Shown here: in pieces, positions 33,501-43,849 of the stretch
How the letters are laid out: each line of letters begins with the position of its first letter
Position numbering within the stretch: position 1 is the first letter of the stretch
Origin: Bolinopsis microptera
Taxonomy: Eukaryota; Ctenophora; Tentaculata; Lobata; Bolinopsidae
Direction: 5' to 3'
Assembly (NCBI RefSeq): GCF_026151205.1
Contig: NC_087079.1
Span: forward strand, 6,544,169 to 6,608,168
Length of the DNA stretch: 64,000 nt
Made by a program: the position numbers and the translations under genes
The notes under the pieces: generated by a model
What the model was told of the DNA's origin: nothing
Seen by the model: the letters and a program-made list of their open reading frames with translations, nothing else
The model's database searches: none

Positions 33501-36500
33501 ACACAGTATTCACCTTCGTTCATGGTATTAACATTTTCCTTTTCTTCATTCACATTGCATTCACCTTCGTTTAGCGTATAAACGTTAACTTTTTGAACTG
33601 CAGTCACAGGGGCATCTTTATCGTGAAATGATTTTAAGTCAGCTGATTTATCAAAAGTGCGAGTTTCTCCTTTAGCAAAGTTAAGATTCGAGTCATTTTC
33701 ATAACATATGTCACTGAAAAACTTTCCCTTTGGTGTCAAAACCAAGTTTTTATCAGGTATTTTGATAGGTGTTCGAAGTAAAGAGGCTGGACCAGGATTT
33801 GTTACGTTATTAGCGGGGGGTATCTGGGGAAGGATATAGGTGCTGTTGGTTGAGGTGCTCTTTGTTTGAGGTTGTGGGCTGGCTGTTTTATCCGAATCTA
33901 AAGAATGTTATATCTGTTAGTTTCGAAGTTTTAGGTTTGAGCAGCTCTCCGAAATAGTGTTACTCTTCATACAATTCATTATTCAATCAGATTTTCATGA
34001 AATATTGGAACGTTTAAAGGATGAGGGGACCTTAGAATTTACTTCCAAATATTCGCGTTTAAGTCCTGTGAAAGTGTGTAGAATCAAAAAATACGCCGGA
34101 CTGTGAAATCGATAATTCGTGCAATATCACGCCGCGCTCCTATTGGCTGATAGCAATTTTGGGCTGTGACATCACTTATGTGTTAAGACCAACGTGCGCG
34201 CGCACCCTTTGCTCGTGTCAACATTTTGTTCTGTTCTGTTTTAATTACGTCGTGTTACCTTTGGCGTTTGCGAGAGCGGTATCTTTGGTTGCACTGAATT
34301 AGTCTAAGTTACGAATAATTCTCTTTAATAATAATAGTTAAATGTAACTCGGAAAGGCTTTCTTGTAGTTGAAGTAGGTATTTCTATTTATAAATAGCTA
34401 AGATAAGTAGCATCTGCTAACTAAACCACAAACTGCTACTTTGTTTTGACTTGTTTGAAACCCAATATGGACACAATTAAAAAGAATGTATGATGTAGTA
34501 GAAGACATTTTACTAGCTGGCCCTTGGCGCCTCTAGTCCTATCTGAGTACGCACGTGCGGTTTGACACTGCGCGTGTACCGGCCTTTAGTTGTACACTCA
34601 TTTATAATTTACCGTTTTAGTTTGCTGTGACTTGAGTGTAAAGCGTAACGAATGTGGATGTGTTCGTCTGCTATGCTTGGTATAATATTGCTTGGTGTAA
34701 TAGTTGCAAATCTTGCTTACGTTATAAGTAGTGTCACATAGTGAGTTAGAACTTAAAAGCTTGGTGCTTGTCCAACTGGAATGAAGACATGCATTTCATA
34801 CCTACCCGATCCATTTTTATTAGGACCGTGTTGTGTTGATATGACATGTTGATATATCAACTGTGGTACGAAACAGGGAGTTGCTAGGTGTTACGTTGGG
34901 AGCTATAAATATACATAATTTACATGCCTTTCTGTGTGACTTCAATCTTATTCCAGGTGTATCTCGGCTCATGGTTATCGTAGGGTGATAATTCTTTTTT
35001 CAACCGGTCATAAAAAGTCTCTTCTCCATTGGTTATAGGCCCGTTAGTATCGTAAATTGTTAATTTATTCTTAATTAGTAATTTAGTCGGCCCGCACGCT
35101 CATTTTACCTGTATTTCTATATGCGCGGATCAGAGCAACTCACATAATTGACGTCACAGGTTCAAATTGTTTTGGCTCGCGAATGAAATACAACTTTGCG
35201 GATTTCACTAAAGTGGTTTATACGATTAATGTAATAAAAGGATTTGCACGAGAAAAAAACTTTTTCTAAGGTCCCCTCATCCTTTAAAAGTTGATAAAAC
35301 CAAGTCATACAACAGAGTAGCCTAAAAAACTACTAATTATAAAATATATCTTCAAGAATAAAGTGTTCTATACTTCTATTACACTAACTTACTAAGATAT
35401 ACACAAATACAGAAACATTTGGACTATGTAACAGCACTCACCCTCAGATAATGTTAATGTAAGTGTATCAGTCAGCTTGTTAACTTGTTCAGTCGGGAAT
35501 CTCTCGGCATTAAGCCTCCTCTTGGGACTGCCTTGGTGTTCATTAGAATAATAAGATAAAATAATTGTTTTGAAAGAATATTGAAGTATAACTTTTCTCA
35601 GCATAATGTTATCTTAATGAATAAATTGTATTTGTATGTCATAAAGTGAAACTTAAAGTGAAACTTAAAGTAAAACTTAAAGTGAAACTTAAAGTGAAAC
35701 TTAAAATAAAACTTAAAGTGAAACTTAATCTATGTAATATATACCTGGCCTTAAAGAGGAATCATTTTGTGATCTGTTGTCTTGAAAAACAGGTTTTACA
35801 CTTTGCACTGAAAGTATCATGTGAGTTTTAAGTAAGATCCGAAATGTGGAAAAAAATCATATCATATGATATTGATAGTCAGTGAACAGGCATGGCTCCA
35901 GCTCAAAATCTTTGATGTTTTTTCAAAACATTTTCAAAATTCAGCTTTCAATTTCCGTGACCCAAATTTCACTGTTTTGACTGAATTTTTGTTGAATGAC
36001 CGTCTTACAGGGTCACTGAGGATGGCAGAAGACACGATTGAGATACTCAAAGTTCTATTCCCAAAGAAAGCTTTGATAAACGGAAAATCATCAGAATATA
36101 AAAAGAGATTTTGAAAGATTTTTGAAGGAGCTTTTCTGCCGTCCCCTTGACTGAAATTACGTGGTTTTTACTGAAATTTTGACCAGTGACCAATCAGTGT
36201 GGTCGGTGAGAGTGACACAAGTCGCCATCAAGGTACTGCAAGCAGTATGTTCGGAGAAAACTTTGATGCAATGAAAATTTTGAATATGTCCTACCGGTAG
36301 GACATATTCAAGTTTCAACTTTCCGCGACCCAAATTTCACTGTTTTGACTGAATTTTTATTGAATGACCATCTTACAGGGTCACTGAGGATGGCACAAGA
36401 CACGATTAATGTACTCAAAGTTCTATTCCCAAAGAAAGCTTTGATGAACGGAAAATAATTATCTCCTTTACCGAAATTTACATAGTATGATATTAGTTGA

Positions 36501-36761
36501 TCAATTTTATTTGGCATGAATATTAAGTGCAAATGGAGACAATTTGATAGATTTACACTTTTAAAAAAGGCTCAGAGGGATCATGCGTATTGACAAGGTA
36601 AGTTGATATGACTCACCAATATTACTGACGGTTGATAACAGAAAAGATAAGAATTCATCATCTGTCTGGGTAGAGAAGTTCAAGCTGTTCTTGTGGCGAA
36701 GGAATTGGGCAGAGACCCAATCACTTATCAAAACCATTACTGGATAATTGACATCAGCAAA
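30571..36761 (-). CDS. ANKLE1: LEM-domain protein resembling ANKLE1/LEM-3, C-terminus incomplete
   Basis: Nine minus-strand exons with matching GT-AG phases: 36761-36617, 35531-35442, 33897-33316, 33087-32978, 32080-32040, 31884-31818, 31461-31290, 31022-30918 and 30710-30571. The LEM domain spans the join of exons 7 and 8 (WIRDLSDKELRTLLISKGAL, then VGAISETTR and VVYEQYLVKLD), a fold that binds BAF and places proteins at chromatin or the nuclear envelope. The last exon (GRRYRQGTMKCFFNYLLIDP) matches the start of the GIY-YIG nuclease region that follows LEM in ANKLE1/LEM-3. The rest of the nuclease, including a YVGKG-type motif, is not found before 30260. Exon 3 has three 17-residue NVNT-NEGE-type repeats. 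Upstream ankyrin exons are not proven; weak candidates lie near 37820-37770 and 38315-38270. Confidence 0.75.
32640..32912. repeat. 13-bp minisatellite in LEM-gene intron
   Basis: About 20 copies of ACTRCAGCARGGN lie in intron 32081-32977. The long Gln/Ala/Gly ORF on the + strand is a product of the repeat. Confidence 0.92.
34018..35283. mobile_element. 1.27-kb TTAA-flanked non-autonomous DNA transposon
   Basis: The left end AGGATGAGGGGACCTTAGAA and right end TTCTAAGGTCCCCTCATCCT are perfect inverted repeats, each flanked by TTAA (34014-34017, 35284-35287). TTAA duplications are typical of piggyBac and Kolobok-type elements. There is no transposase ORF inside. It lies in the LEM-gene intron between exons 35442 and 33897. 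A CRE octamer occurs at 35149-35156. Confidence 0.85.
35641..35730. repeat. 12-bp tandem repeat (AAAGTGAAACTT)
   Basis: About seven copies with occasional A for G, lying in the LEM-gene intron 35532-36616. Confidence 0.9.
35886..36470. repeat. Dispersed repeats related to the GPCR-intron satellite, with a 30-bp palindrome
   Basis: Two good copies (about 35935-36090 and 36315-36465) share TTTTGACTGAATTTTT, AGGGTCACTGAGGATGGCA and CAAAGAAAGCTTTGAT. A diverged copy lies between them. The units share TTTTGACTGAATTT and ACACGATT with the 365-bp array at 23345-24905. Between copies, 36281-36310 is a perfect 30-bp palindrome centred on CTACCGGTAG. Confidence 0.8.
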
Positions 36762-38596
36762 CTGTAACATAAAAGATAAGATAATACAGTCAATCATAAC
36801 TACATGGCAAGAATGCCATCAATTTAATGAATACAAGCTCAACCCGCAATATCAATCATTACTTTTGGGCTTCTAGAGTGAATGAATACAAATGCAAACG
36901 TGCAGCACCAATATAATATAAAATGTAATATCATGTATGTAATTGTACAAAAGATAAACACTTGATGGATGAAAAAAAAAGAGTTAAAAATAGCTGGACC
37001 ATGAAATGGTTTCCAAGAGTATGTCTGCACAGAATATGAATGAGGTTGCAGGTTCGAAAAAATCTTGCGAGGTACCTTTATTTCAATTTTGGTCACATTC
37101 CCTGCAGAGTTTTGGTCCTCTTCATTTACATGTAAGTGTTTCAAGCAATTGTGATCTGGGCATTACAGACAATTTTGCCAACCATTTGACAACATCCATT
37201 TGTTGTTTATAATAACATTAAATCTATTTGGCTTGTGAACAATTACAGCAATAAGTCTGTGGAGTAGTAGCAAGAAGGTATCGTATACATTTTAATATTT
37301 TCTCTTGGTTATTTATCAATAATTTAAATTCTGTATTTTTTGCACCAATGTAATTATGTTTTACCACCGTGTTTTGGTTCAGCCAAAATAAATTTTACAA
37401 TGATGTTTACATAATGTTTCTCACTCCAGCTGCAGTCTGGTAGTGTTGAGTCTCAGGAATATTTGTATAGCTCTCATTTTCGATGTTTTTTTGCCTCATA
37501 GGAGATATTGTGGTCTTTTGAAAATGTAACCGTAATACGTTGATGTAAAGTTTATTTGAATTTTGAAATAAAAGCTACTCGACATGTTCTAGTTGGTTGC
37601 TAGCCTATGCCCAAAATTGTAATATATTTAATGTTCTATATTAAACTACCGTCCGAATTGATGTTTAAAGATGATACTTTCTAGGATTTGTTTCTACCCT
37701 GTATCACAGTAAACAACAGTAATATATTATATCATATTATACTTAAGTCAAGTTTTTATCTATACTCACTGATAATTGCTTCCAGGAGCACATTCAATTA
37801 ACAATTTTTTTGAAACAGTCTGCAGATTGTTTCATTTAAATTTAAATTGTTTAATACTTTGTGTCATCCTTAATAGTGGGTAATGAATATAATTGGTTGG
37901 GTCGATTATTATATGATGGGCCCGGTTAACTGATCCCTATGAAGCGCGAGGGCTCTGGTTAGAGCAACAAATCAATTGAGCTGCTTATTTTTGTCATATA
38001 ATATTTGTGTCAGGGACACTGCGCACTGTCACTTTAGACGTTGTATATAATTATTGTTTAACTTAATCCTTGATCTTCTTAACAAATTTAGAACTGTACT
38101 AAGTACTTTTCAGATTAACAGTATGAAAGAGTTTCAAACAATATTATATATATGCATTCAATTAAATCAAGTGATGCTATTGGCAGAGCACAATACACAG
38201 GTAACTGTGTGATAAACCAAAAAGAACAACTGGGGTAGGTAGGTAGCCCTGGTGGGTGCGTTAACTTTACGGTCTGCTCTCTCCAAGATCAGCAGCTGCT
38301 TCTCCATTTTACCGTGAAGCCTAATTTCTAGTTTTTATAAATACAATGCAAGTGCATGTTTACTCATCTTAATCTACTTAACAACTCAATAGCCCAAGTC
38401 ACCATACGTACCTGTAGTATATTCCTTAGTAATAGAATAACTTAAAAGTTTTTCAAATTGTTGCTATAATTGATTTAAATAAAAATTTTTTCGTTTTCTT
38501 GAAAATTTGTTGTTTTCTTGAACTAATAAAACAGGTAATATAACGGAAATTGTCCTAATATTATATGAAATATGAACAATCAAATATATTTGATCT
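36762..38596. other. Region upstream of LEM gene; possible small 5' exons only
   Basis: On the minus strand, short open segments with plausible splice sites occur near 37084-37059 (NVTKIEIK), 37820-37770 (TVSKKLLIECAPG) and 38315-38270 (MEKQLLILERADRK). The last begins with ATG and could be the first exon. Phases between them do not all agree. The rest is AT-rich with no recognised feature. Confidence 0.35.
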
Positions 38597-39104
38597 TGGC
38601 TAGTATATATGAAACATTTGACACGGAGTTGTGGAGTGAGCTATGTGCCTCGTCGGGCTAAAGTAGTGAATGTCCTTGCTGTACGGCAAGTTAAACAAGG
38701 AACTGAAACTACTAAGTTCCGTACAGGCTCAACGCTACACCCATGTCAATATGTTCATATGTAAGCCTCTTGATTATATGATCACCGGGTCTAGTAATTG
38801 TTTAAGAGACTTATCTGGCAGTTACGAAGCTCAAGAGACTGTGGGAAAACTGAAAGGATAGGAAGCAGTTCTGCCTGACTGCATCAGTAATGATGTAATG
38901 ACCGGTAATGAGCGCTTCCCAAACACACAAGGATATATCTTGTGTTCTTGGCTAGTATATATGAAACATTTGACACGGAGTTGTGGAGTGAGCTATGTGC
39001 CTCGCCGGGCTAAAGTAGTGAATGTCCTTGCTGTACGGCAAGTTAAACAAGGAACTGAAACTACTAAGTTCCGTACAGGCTCAACTCTACACCCATGTCA
39101 ATAT
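38597..39104. repeat. Direct duplication (~150 bp, spaced ~352 bp)
   Basis: The segment beginning TTGGCTAGTATATATGAAAC (about 38597 and 38949), running through CTGTACGGCAAGTTAAACAA to ACCCATGTCAATAT, occurs twice with very few differences. A short part (CCATGTCAATATGTTCATAT) recurs at about 42453 on the far side of element D, so the repeated DNA flanks D. Confidence 0.85.
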
Positions 39105-39369
39105 TTAGTTCAAATATTTAAAGTCAAAATAACCATTTCACAAGCTATTCAAAGGGGGGGGGGTGTCATGTCCGTCTATGTCCGCCTATGTCCTGTCCTT
39201 TTTGGATTCTATGAGACAACGGACGTGTTTTTTGGGACATTGGCGGACACGGACGGACATTGGCGGACTCGGACGGACATTGGCGGACTCGGACGGACAT
39301 TGGCGGACTCGGACGGACATTGGCGGACTTGGATGGACATTGGTGGACATTAGCGGACAAACATTTTGA

Positions 39370-41745
39370 GGACTGAAGAGTACTGAAATTACTGAAGAGT
39401 ACTGAGGAGGATGGCTGAGAAGGATGGCTGAGAAGGATGGCTGAGGAGGATGACTGAGGAGGATGACTGAGGAGGATGACTGAGAGGGAGGAGAAGGATC
39501 AGGAAGACCCAGGAGGAGGAGGAGGAGGAGGACCCAGAAGGAGGACCTAGGAGGAGGAGGAGGAGAACTGAGGAGGATGACTGAGGAGGAGGAGGACTGA
39601 CGAGAAGGATGAGGAGGATTGAGAAGGAGGAGGACTGAGGAGGATGGCTGAGGAGGATGGCTGGGGGGGGATGCAACGTCAATTAATGTCAATTAATGTC
39701 AATTAATGTCAATTAATGTCAATTAATGTCAATTAATGTCAATTAATGTCAATGTCAGTTTTGCAAAATTTTGGAATACTGACATTAATTGACACGATAT
39801 TTTTCGACCAGAGATTATGTAGTTCTACCATATTTTTAGCACTTTAGAACGTTTATATCATCAATTTTCCACTACTATCACATATGGAAATGTGAAATGT
39901 GAAAAAATTCAGATCATTAAACAATAAAACTAAAATAATACGGTTTTCCGAAATTTAATTTTCTTAAATGGGCGTGGCCATCCAAGGGCGTGGTTCTCAA
40001 CATCATCAGAACTTAAAACCCACATTAAACGAAATGCCTTCATGACATTTATATTTGAATAACGAATCTTAAACAGCTAACATTACTCCTTCATACTAAA
40101 AAAGCCGATTCTAGATATTTTACCTGTATAAGAAACCAATAAAATATGGGCGTGGCCGGTGGGGACCGAAGATGGAAGAGTTGGAAGCTGAAATTTTTTT
40201 TGGTGGTCTTTGAACCTAAGGATCAACAGATAAGAACATACTCATAATTATTCAAGGACATTTTGTTTTTTTGAACCGGTCTAACTTACGGTACATAGAC
40301 GTGAATATCTTGAATATTTATCGAATAATGATAATCTCAAATTTCAAGACAAATTAATGTCAATTAATGTCAATTAATGTCAATTAATGTCAATTGATGT
40401 CAATTAATGTCAATTGATGTCAATTAATGTCAATTAATGTCAATTAATGTCAATTAATGTCAATGTCAGTTTGGGGTTTTTATGGAATACTGACATTAAT
40501 TGACGTTGCATCCCCCCGATGGCTGAGGAGGATGACTGAGAGGGAGGAGGATGAGGAAGAGGAGGAAGAGGACTGAGGAGGAGGAGGAGAAGGACTGAGG
40601 AGGAAAAGGAGGACCCAGGAGGAGGAGGACCCAGGAGGAGGACCCAGGAAAAGGCCCCAGGAGGAGGATGAGGACTGGGGAGGAGGAGAACTGTTGAGGA
40701 CTGATGAAGAGGACTGAGGACGAGGAGGAAGAGTAGGAGGAGGACTGAGGAGGGGAGGAGGAAGAGGACTGGGGAGGATCAGGAAGACCCAGGAGGACCC
40801 AGGAGGAGGAGGAGGAGGAGGACCCAGGAGGAGGAGGAGGACTGAGGAAGACTGAGGAGGAGGACTGACGATGACTGAGAAGGAGGAGGAGGAGGAGGAC
40901 CCAGGAGGAGGAGGAGGATGGCTGGGTAGGATGGCTGAGGAGGATGACTGACGATGACTGAGGAGGAGGAGGACTCAGGAGGAGGACTCAGAAGAGAGGG
41001 AGGAGGAGGAGGACTCAGAAGGAAGAGGAGGAGGACTCAGGAGGAGGACTCAGGAGGAGGACTTAGGAGAAATGAGAAGGAGGACTGAGGAGAACTGAGG
41101 AGGAGGAGGAGGATGACTGAATAGGAGGAGGAGAAGGAGGGGGACTGGGAGAGGACTGGGGAGGAGGAGGACTGACGAGAAGGATGAGGAGGAGGACTGA
41201 CGAGAAGGATGAGGAGGAGGACCCAGGAGGAGGAGGACTGAGGACCGAGGAGGAAGAGGAGGAGGATGACCCAGGAGGAGGAGGACCCAGGAGGAGGAGG
41301 ACTGAGGAGGAGGACTGAGGAGGATGGCTGAGGAGGATGACTGAGAGGGAAGAGGAGGAGGAGGAGGAGGAGGACTGAGGAGGACTGAGAAGGAGGAGGA
41401 GGAGGAGGAGGACTGAATAGGAGGAGGAGGAGGGGGACTGGGGGAGTACTGAGGAGGAGGATGGAGGACTGAGGAGAAGGATGAGGAGGAGGACTGAGGA
41501 GGACTGAGGACTGAGGAGGAAGAGGAGGAGGATGAAGAGGAGGACCCAGGAGGAGGACCCAGGAGGAGGACTCAGGAGGAGGAGGACTGGGGAGGAGGAG
41601 GACTGTTGAGGACTGATGAGGAGGACTGAGGACGAGGAGGAGGAGTAGGAGGAGGACTGAGGAGGGGAGGAGGAAGAGGACTGAGGAAGATCAGGAAGAC
41701 CCAGCGGGAGGAGGAGGAAGAGTAGAAGGAGGAAGCATCTAAATG
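39370..41745. repeat. GGA-rich polypurine low-complexity tract (split by element E)
   Basis: The + strand of 39370-39663 and 40518-41745 is almost all A and G, built from degenerate GAGGA, GACTGAG and GACCCAG units. Long Ser/Leu/Pro ORFs on the minus strand are artefacts. Such strand asymmetry is compatible with triplex-prone DNA. Confidence 0.9.
39664..40517. mobile_element. Element E: 854-bp G-run transposon nested in element D
   Basis: Starts G7 ATGCAACGTCAATTAATG and ends with the inverted equivalent AATTGACGTTGCATCCCCCC. Subterminal arrays of the 10-bp unit GTCAATTAAT (about 8 copies left, about 10 right) border a 570-bp AT-rich centre with no ORF. Direct repeats GATGGCTG flank it (39656-39663, 40518-40525). 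Because the host tract itself repeats this octamer, a 6-bp duplication cannot be excluded. Confidence 0.88.
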
Positions 41746-42072
41746 TTATTTCCATTTTTGTCCGTTTTTGTCCATTTTTGTCCGTTTTTGTCCGCTCTAT
41801 TTTTTGTCCGTTTTGAAAATATAGGGTACCGAACGGACAAAAAACATGATCCCCCTATAACAGCAAAAATTGAACATTTTATTTAGCAATTTAGGTGTCC
41901 ATTAATGTCCGCCTATGTCCGCCTATGTCCGTCTATGTCCGCCTATGTCCGCCTATGTCCGCCTATGTCCGTCTATGTCCGCCTATGTCCGCCTATGTCC
42001 GCCTATGTCCTGTCCTTTTTGGATTCTATGAGACAAGCGGACATAGACGGACGTGACACCCCCCCCTTCAAA

Positions 42073-43100
42073 CAATATACACATAATATAGCAATGACCC
42101 TATATAAAAATTCTGTAAAAATGGTACAAATTTAAAAACTGAGGTAAAAATAAAACCCTTTGTAATAATATATATATATATAAAATCCACTAAATCACAT
42201 CACAACAAAAAGCAGTTTAGACCCCCATCCAACAAGCACTCCATGACCTTTTAGGGTTTAAGAGTGTTGATCAGGTTAAGGTCCAAATCACTTATTGCCG
42301 TGGGTGGAAGGGTTCTGGTACCTCTGTACCCCCTGATAGAGATTATACGGGTTCTGAGTAGATCAAAACGCAGTCTGCGTCTGGCAAATGACATCACATC
42401 ACAATATTGTTGGCCTTTCTTTAGGCTGATCTTTTCAGCGAGATGTTTTGATCCATGTCAATATGTTCATATGTAAGCCTCTTGATTTGTGATTATATAC
42501 ACATCTACTCGGACTCCATCATATAATAGGGGCAGGGATGAGGTTGTAAGAGACTTCTGATAAAGGTGTCTCATATTTTCTGTCCAATTTATTGCCTCTG
42601 TAATATATATATAAAACCTCGTAGAGCAATTAGCGTTACTTTTAACATTGTGAATCTTATTCTTTCAAATTAATAAGCGCTCATCCCGGTGCTCTTTTCG
42701 AACTTCTTTAATTTTCAAAGTACTGGGGCCGTCGGAAATTTGTTCTTATCAGCTCAGTTAAAGAAATCGATTTTTGTTGATTTTAATGTAAGCTGCGCCG
42801 CGTGGTTTTCAAAAATCGACTTAAATATTATTGTTTTTTCAGCATTTAAAATTAAAATGTATCATTTAAGTAATTTAAGTAAAAACAAAATTTTTATGTA
42901 AAACAAAATTTAAATTTTATTGCCAATATTACAATGAATAATAAAATCATAATAAACATAGTTAAATTTAAACATCCGATAATAAACTCTTGAATATTGG
43001 CTGTTTACAGTTTAGCCACAAATTGTTTAGCCATGCCAAAAATTATTTTGATACAAGCTTCTTAACGGGTAATACTCGTAAAATATTTGTTCCAATTATT
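42073..43100. other. AT-rich intergenic DNA
   Basis: No gene recognised. It contains a TATATA microsatellite (about 42166-42182) and the short repeat shared with 38741. Confidence 0.4.
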
Positions 43101-43600
43101 AGGAATTACAGGACTGTCGACGAGTCCAACTCGGCGCGTCCTGGTAGGTTGTAAACCTACAACAAGCTTCACACTTAATTGATGATGTCAATTCATCGCA
43201 GCTCGGCGCGGCACAGTAGCGCATTTCGCCGATCTAGCTGTGAGAAGCCTCATTGAGTGCGCGGTGCGGCACAGTAACGCATCACGCTACAATATAAATA
43301 TTTAAATTCAATTTAAATGTATTATAAAAAGTTTGGTTTCGAATCACGAAATTTATATTTTGTATTTTGTGGAAATGTGAGCCGCGCCATGAAAATACAA
43401 TATGGTTGCATATAATTATTAAAAATCCGTGTAATGCCTTGTATCACGTGGTGACCCCCACTGTCGCTTCACTATAGTGTATCACTATAATGTATTGTTT
43501 CACTATATTGTATCGTCTTCGACGATACAGGGGAGCCGCGCACTTCGTGCGCGGCGGGTCATACAACGTATGACAAGTAATGCCTTGGCTTGGTTTGTAA
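43101..43600. other. Cluster of tight hairpins, GC-rich island
   Basis: Three consecutive perfect hairpins with 3-nt loops: GTATCGTCTTCGACGATAC (about 43510-43528), GCCGCGCACTTCGTGCGCGGC (about 43535-43555) and GTCATACAACGTATGAC (about 43558-43574). Upstream are palindrome CACTATAGTG and two copies of GCGGCACAGTARCGCAT (about 43206 and 43268). No RNA family recognised and no coding frame. Confidence 0.7.
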
Positions 43601-43849
43601 TTAACAATGTACGAGTATATTTTATTGGCATGCATCAACTCCTGTCTTCAAAGTTTTCACGTCAGTTAATGGTGATAATGGTTTTAATATAAATCTCAGA
43701 ACAGTATTATGGCTGAATAGCAAACTTAAAACTTGTTTCTCGATTCAATCAGAATAAAAAATATTAGAATAAAACAAATATTATATTCAAATCTCTTTAT
43801 TCAACAATATTAAATCATTATAGAACCTAATTTGTGGCTTGATCGTTAT

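Larger units (their letters stand above)
39154..42066. mobile_element. Element D: 2.9-kb transposon built of short tandem repeats
   Basis: Ends: G10 then TGTCATGTCCGTCTATGTCC on the left, and its inverted equivalent finishing GGACGTGACACCCCCCCC on the right. Flanked by TTCAAA on both sides (39148-39153, 42067-42072), a 6-bp target-site duplication. Inside: 20-bp GGACATTGGCGGACTCGGAC repeats (39236-39345), a 1.5-kb GGA-rich purine tract, 10-bp GTCCRTTTTT repeats (about 41758-41805) and about 12 GTCCGCCTAT repeats (41908-42010). TGTCCTTTTTGGATTCTATG occurs near both ends as a direct repeat. No plausible ORF. Element E is inserted in the purine tract. Confidence 0.88.

Noticed and set aside
39186-41755. 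Ser/Leu/Pro-rich minus-strand ORFs
   Set aside because: Products of GGA-rich low-complexity DNA in element D.
43105-43150. Hammerhead-ribozyme-like words (CGACGAGTCC)
   Set aside because: The conserved CUGANGA core and the GAAAC segment are not matched.
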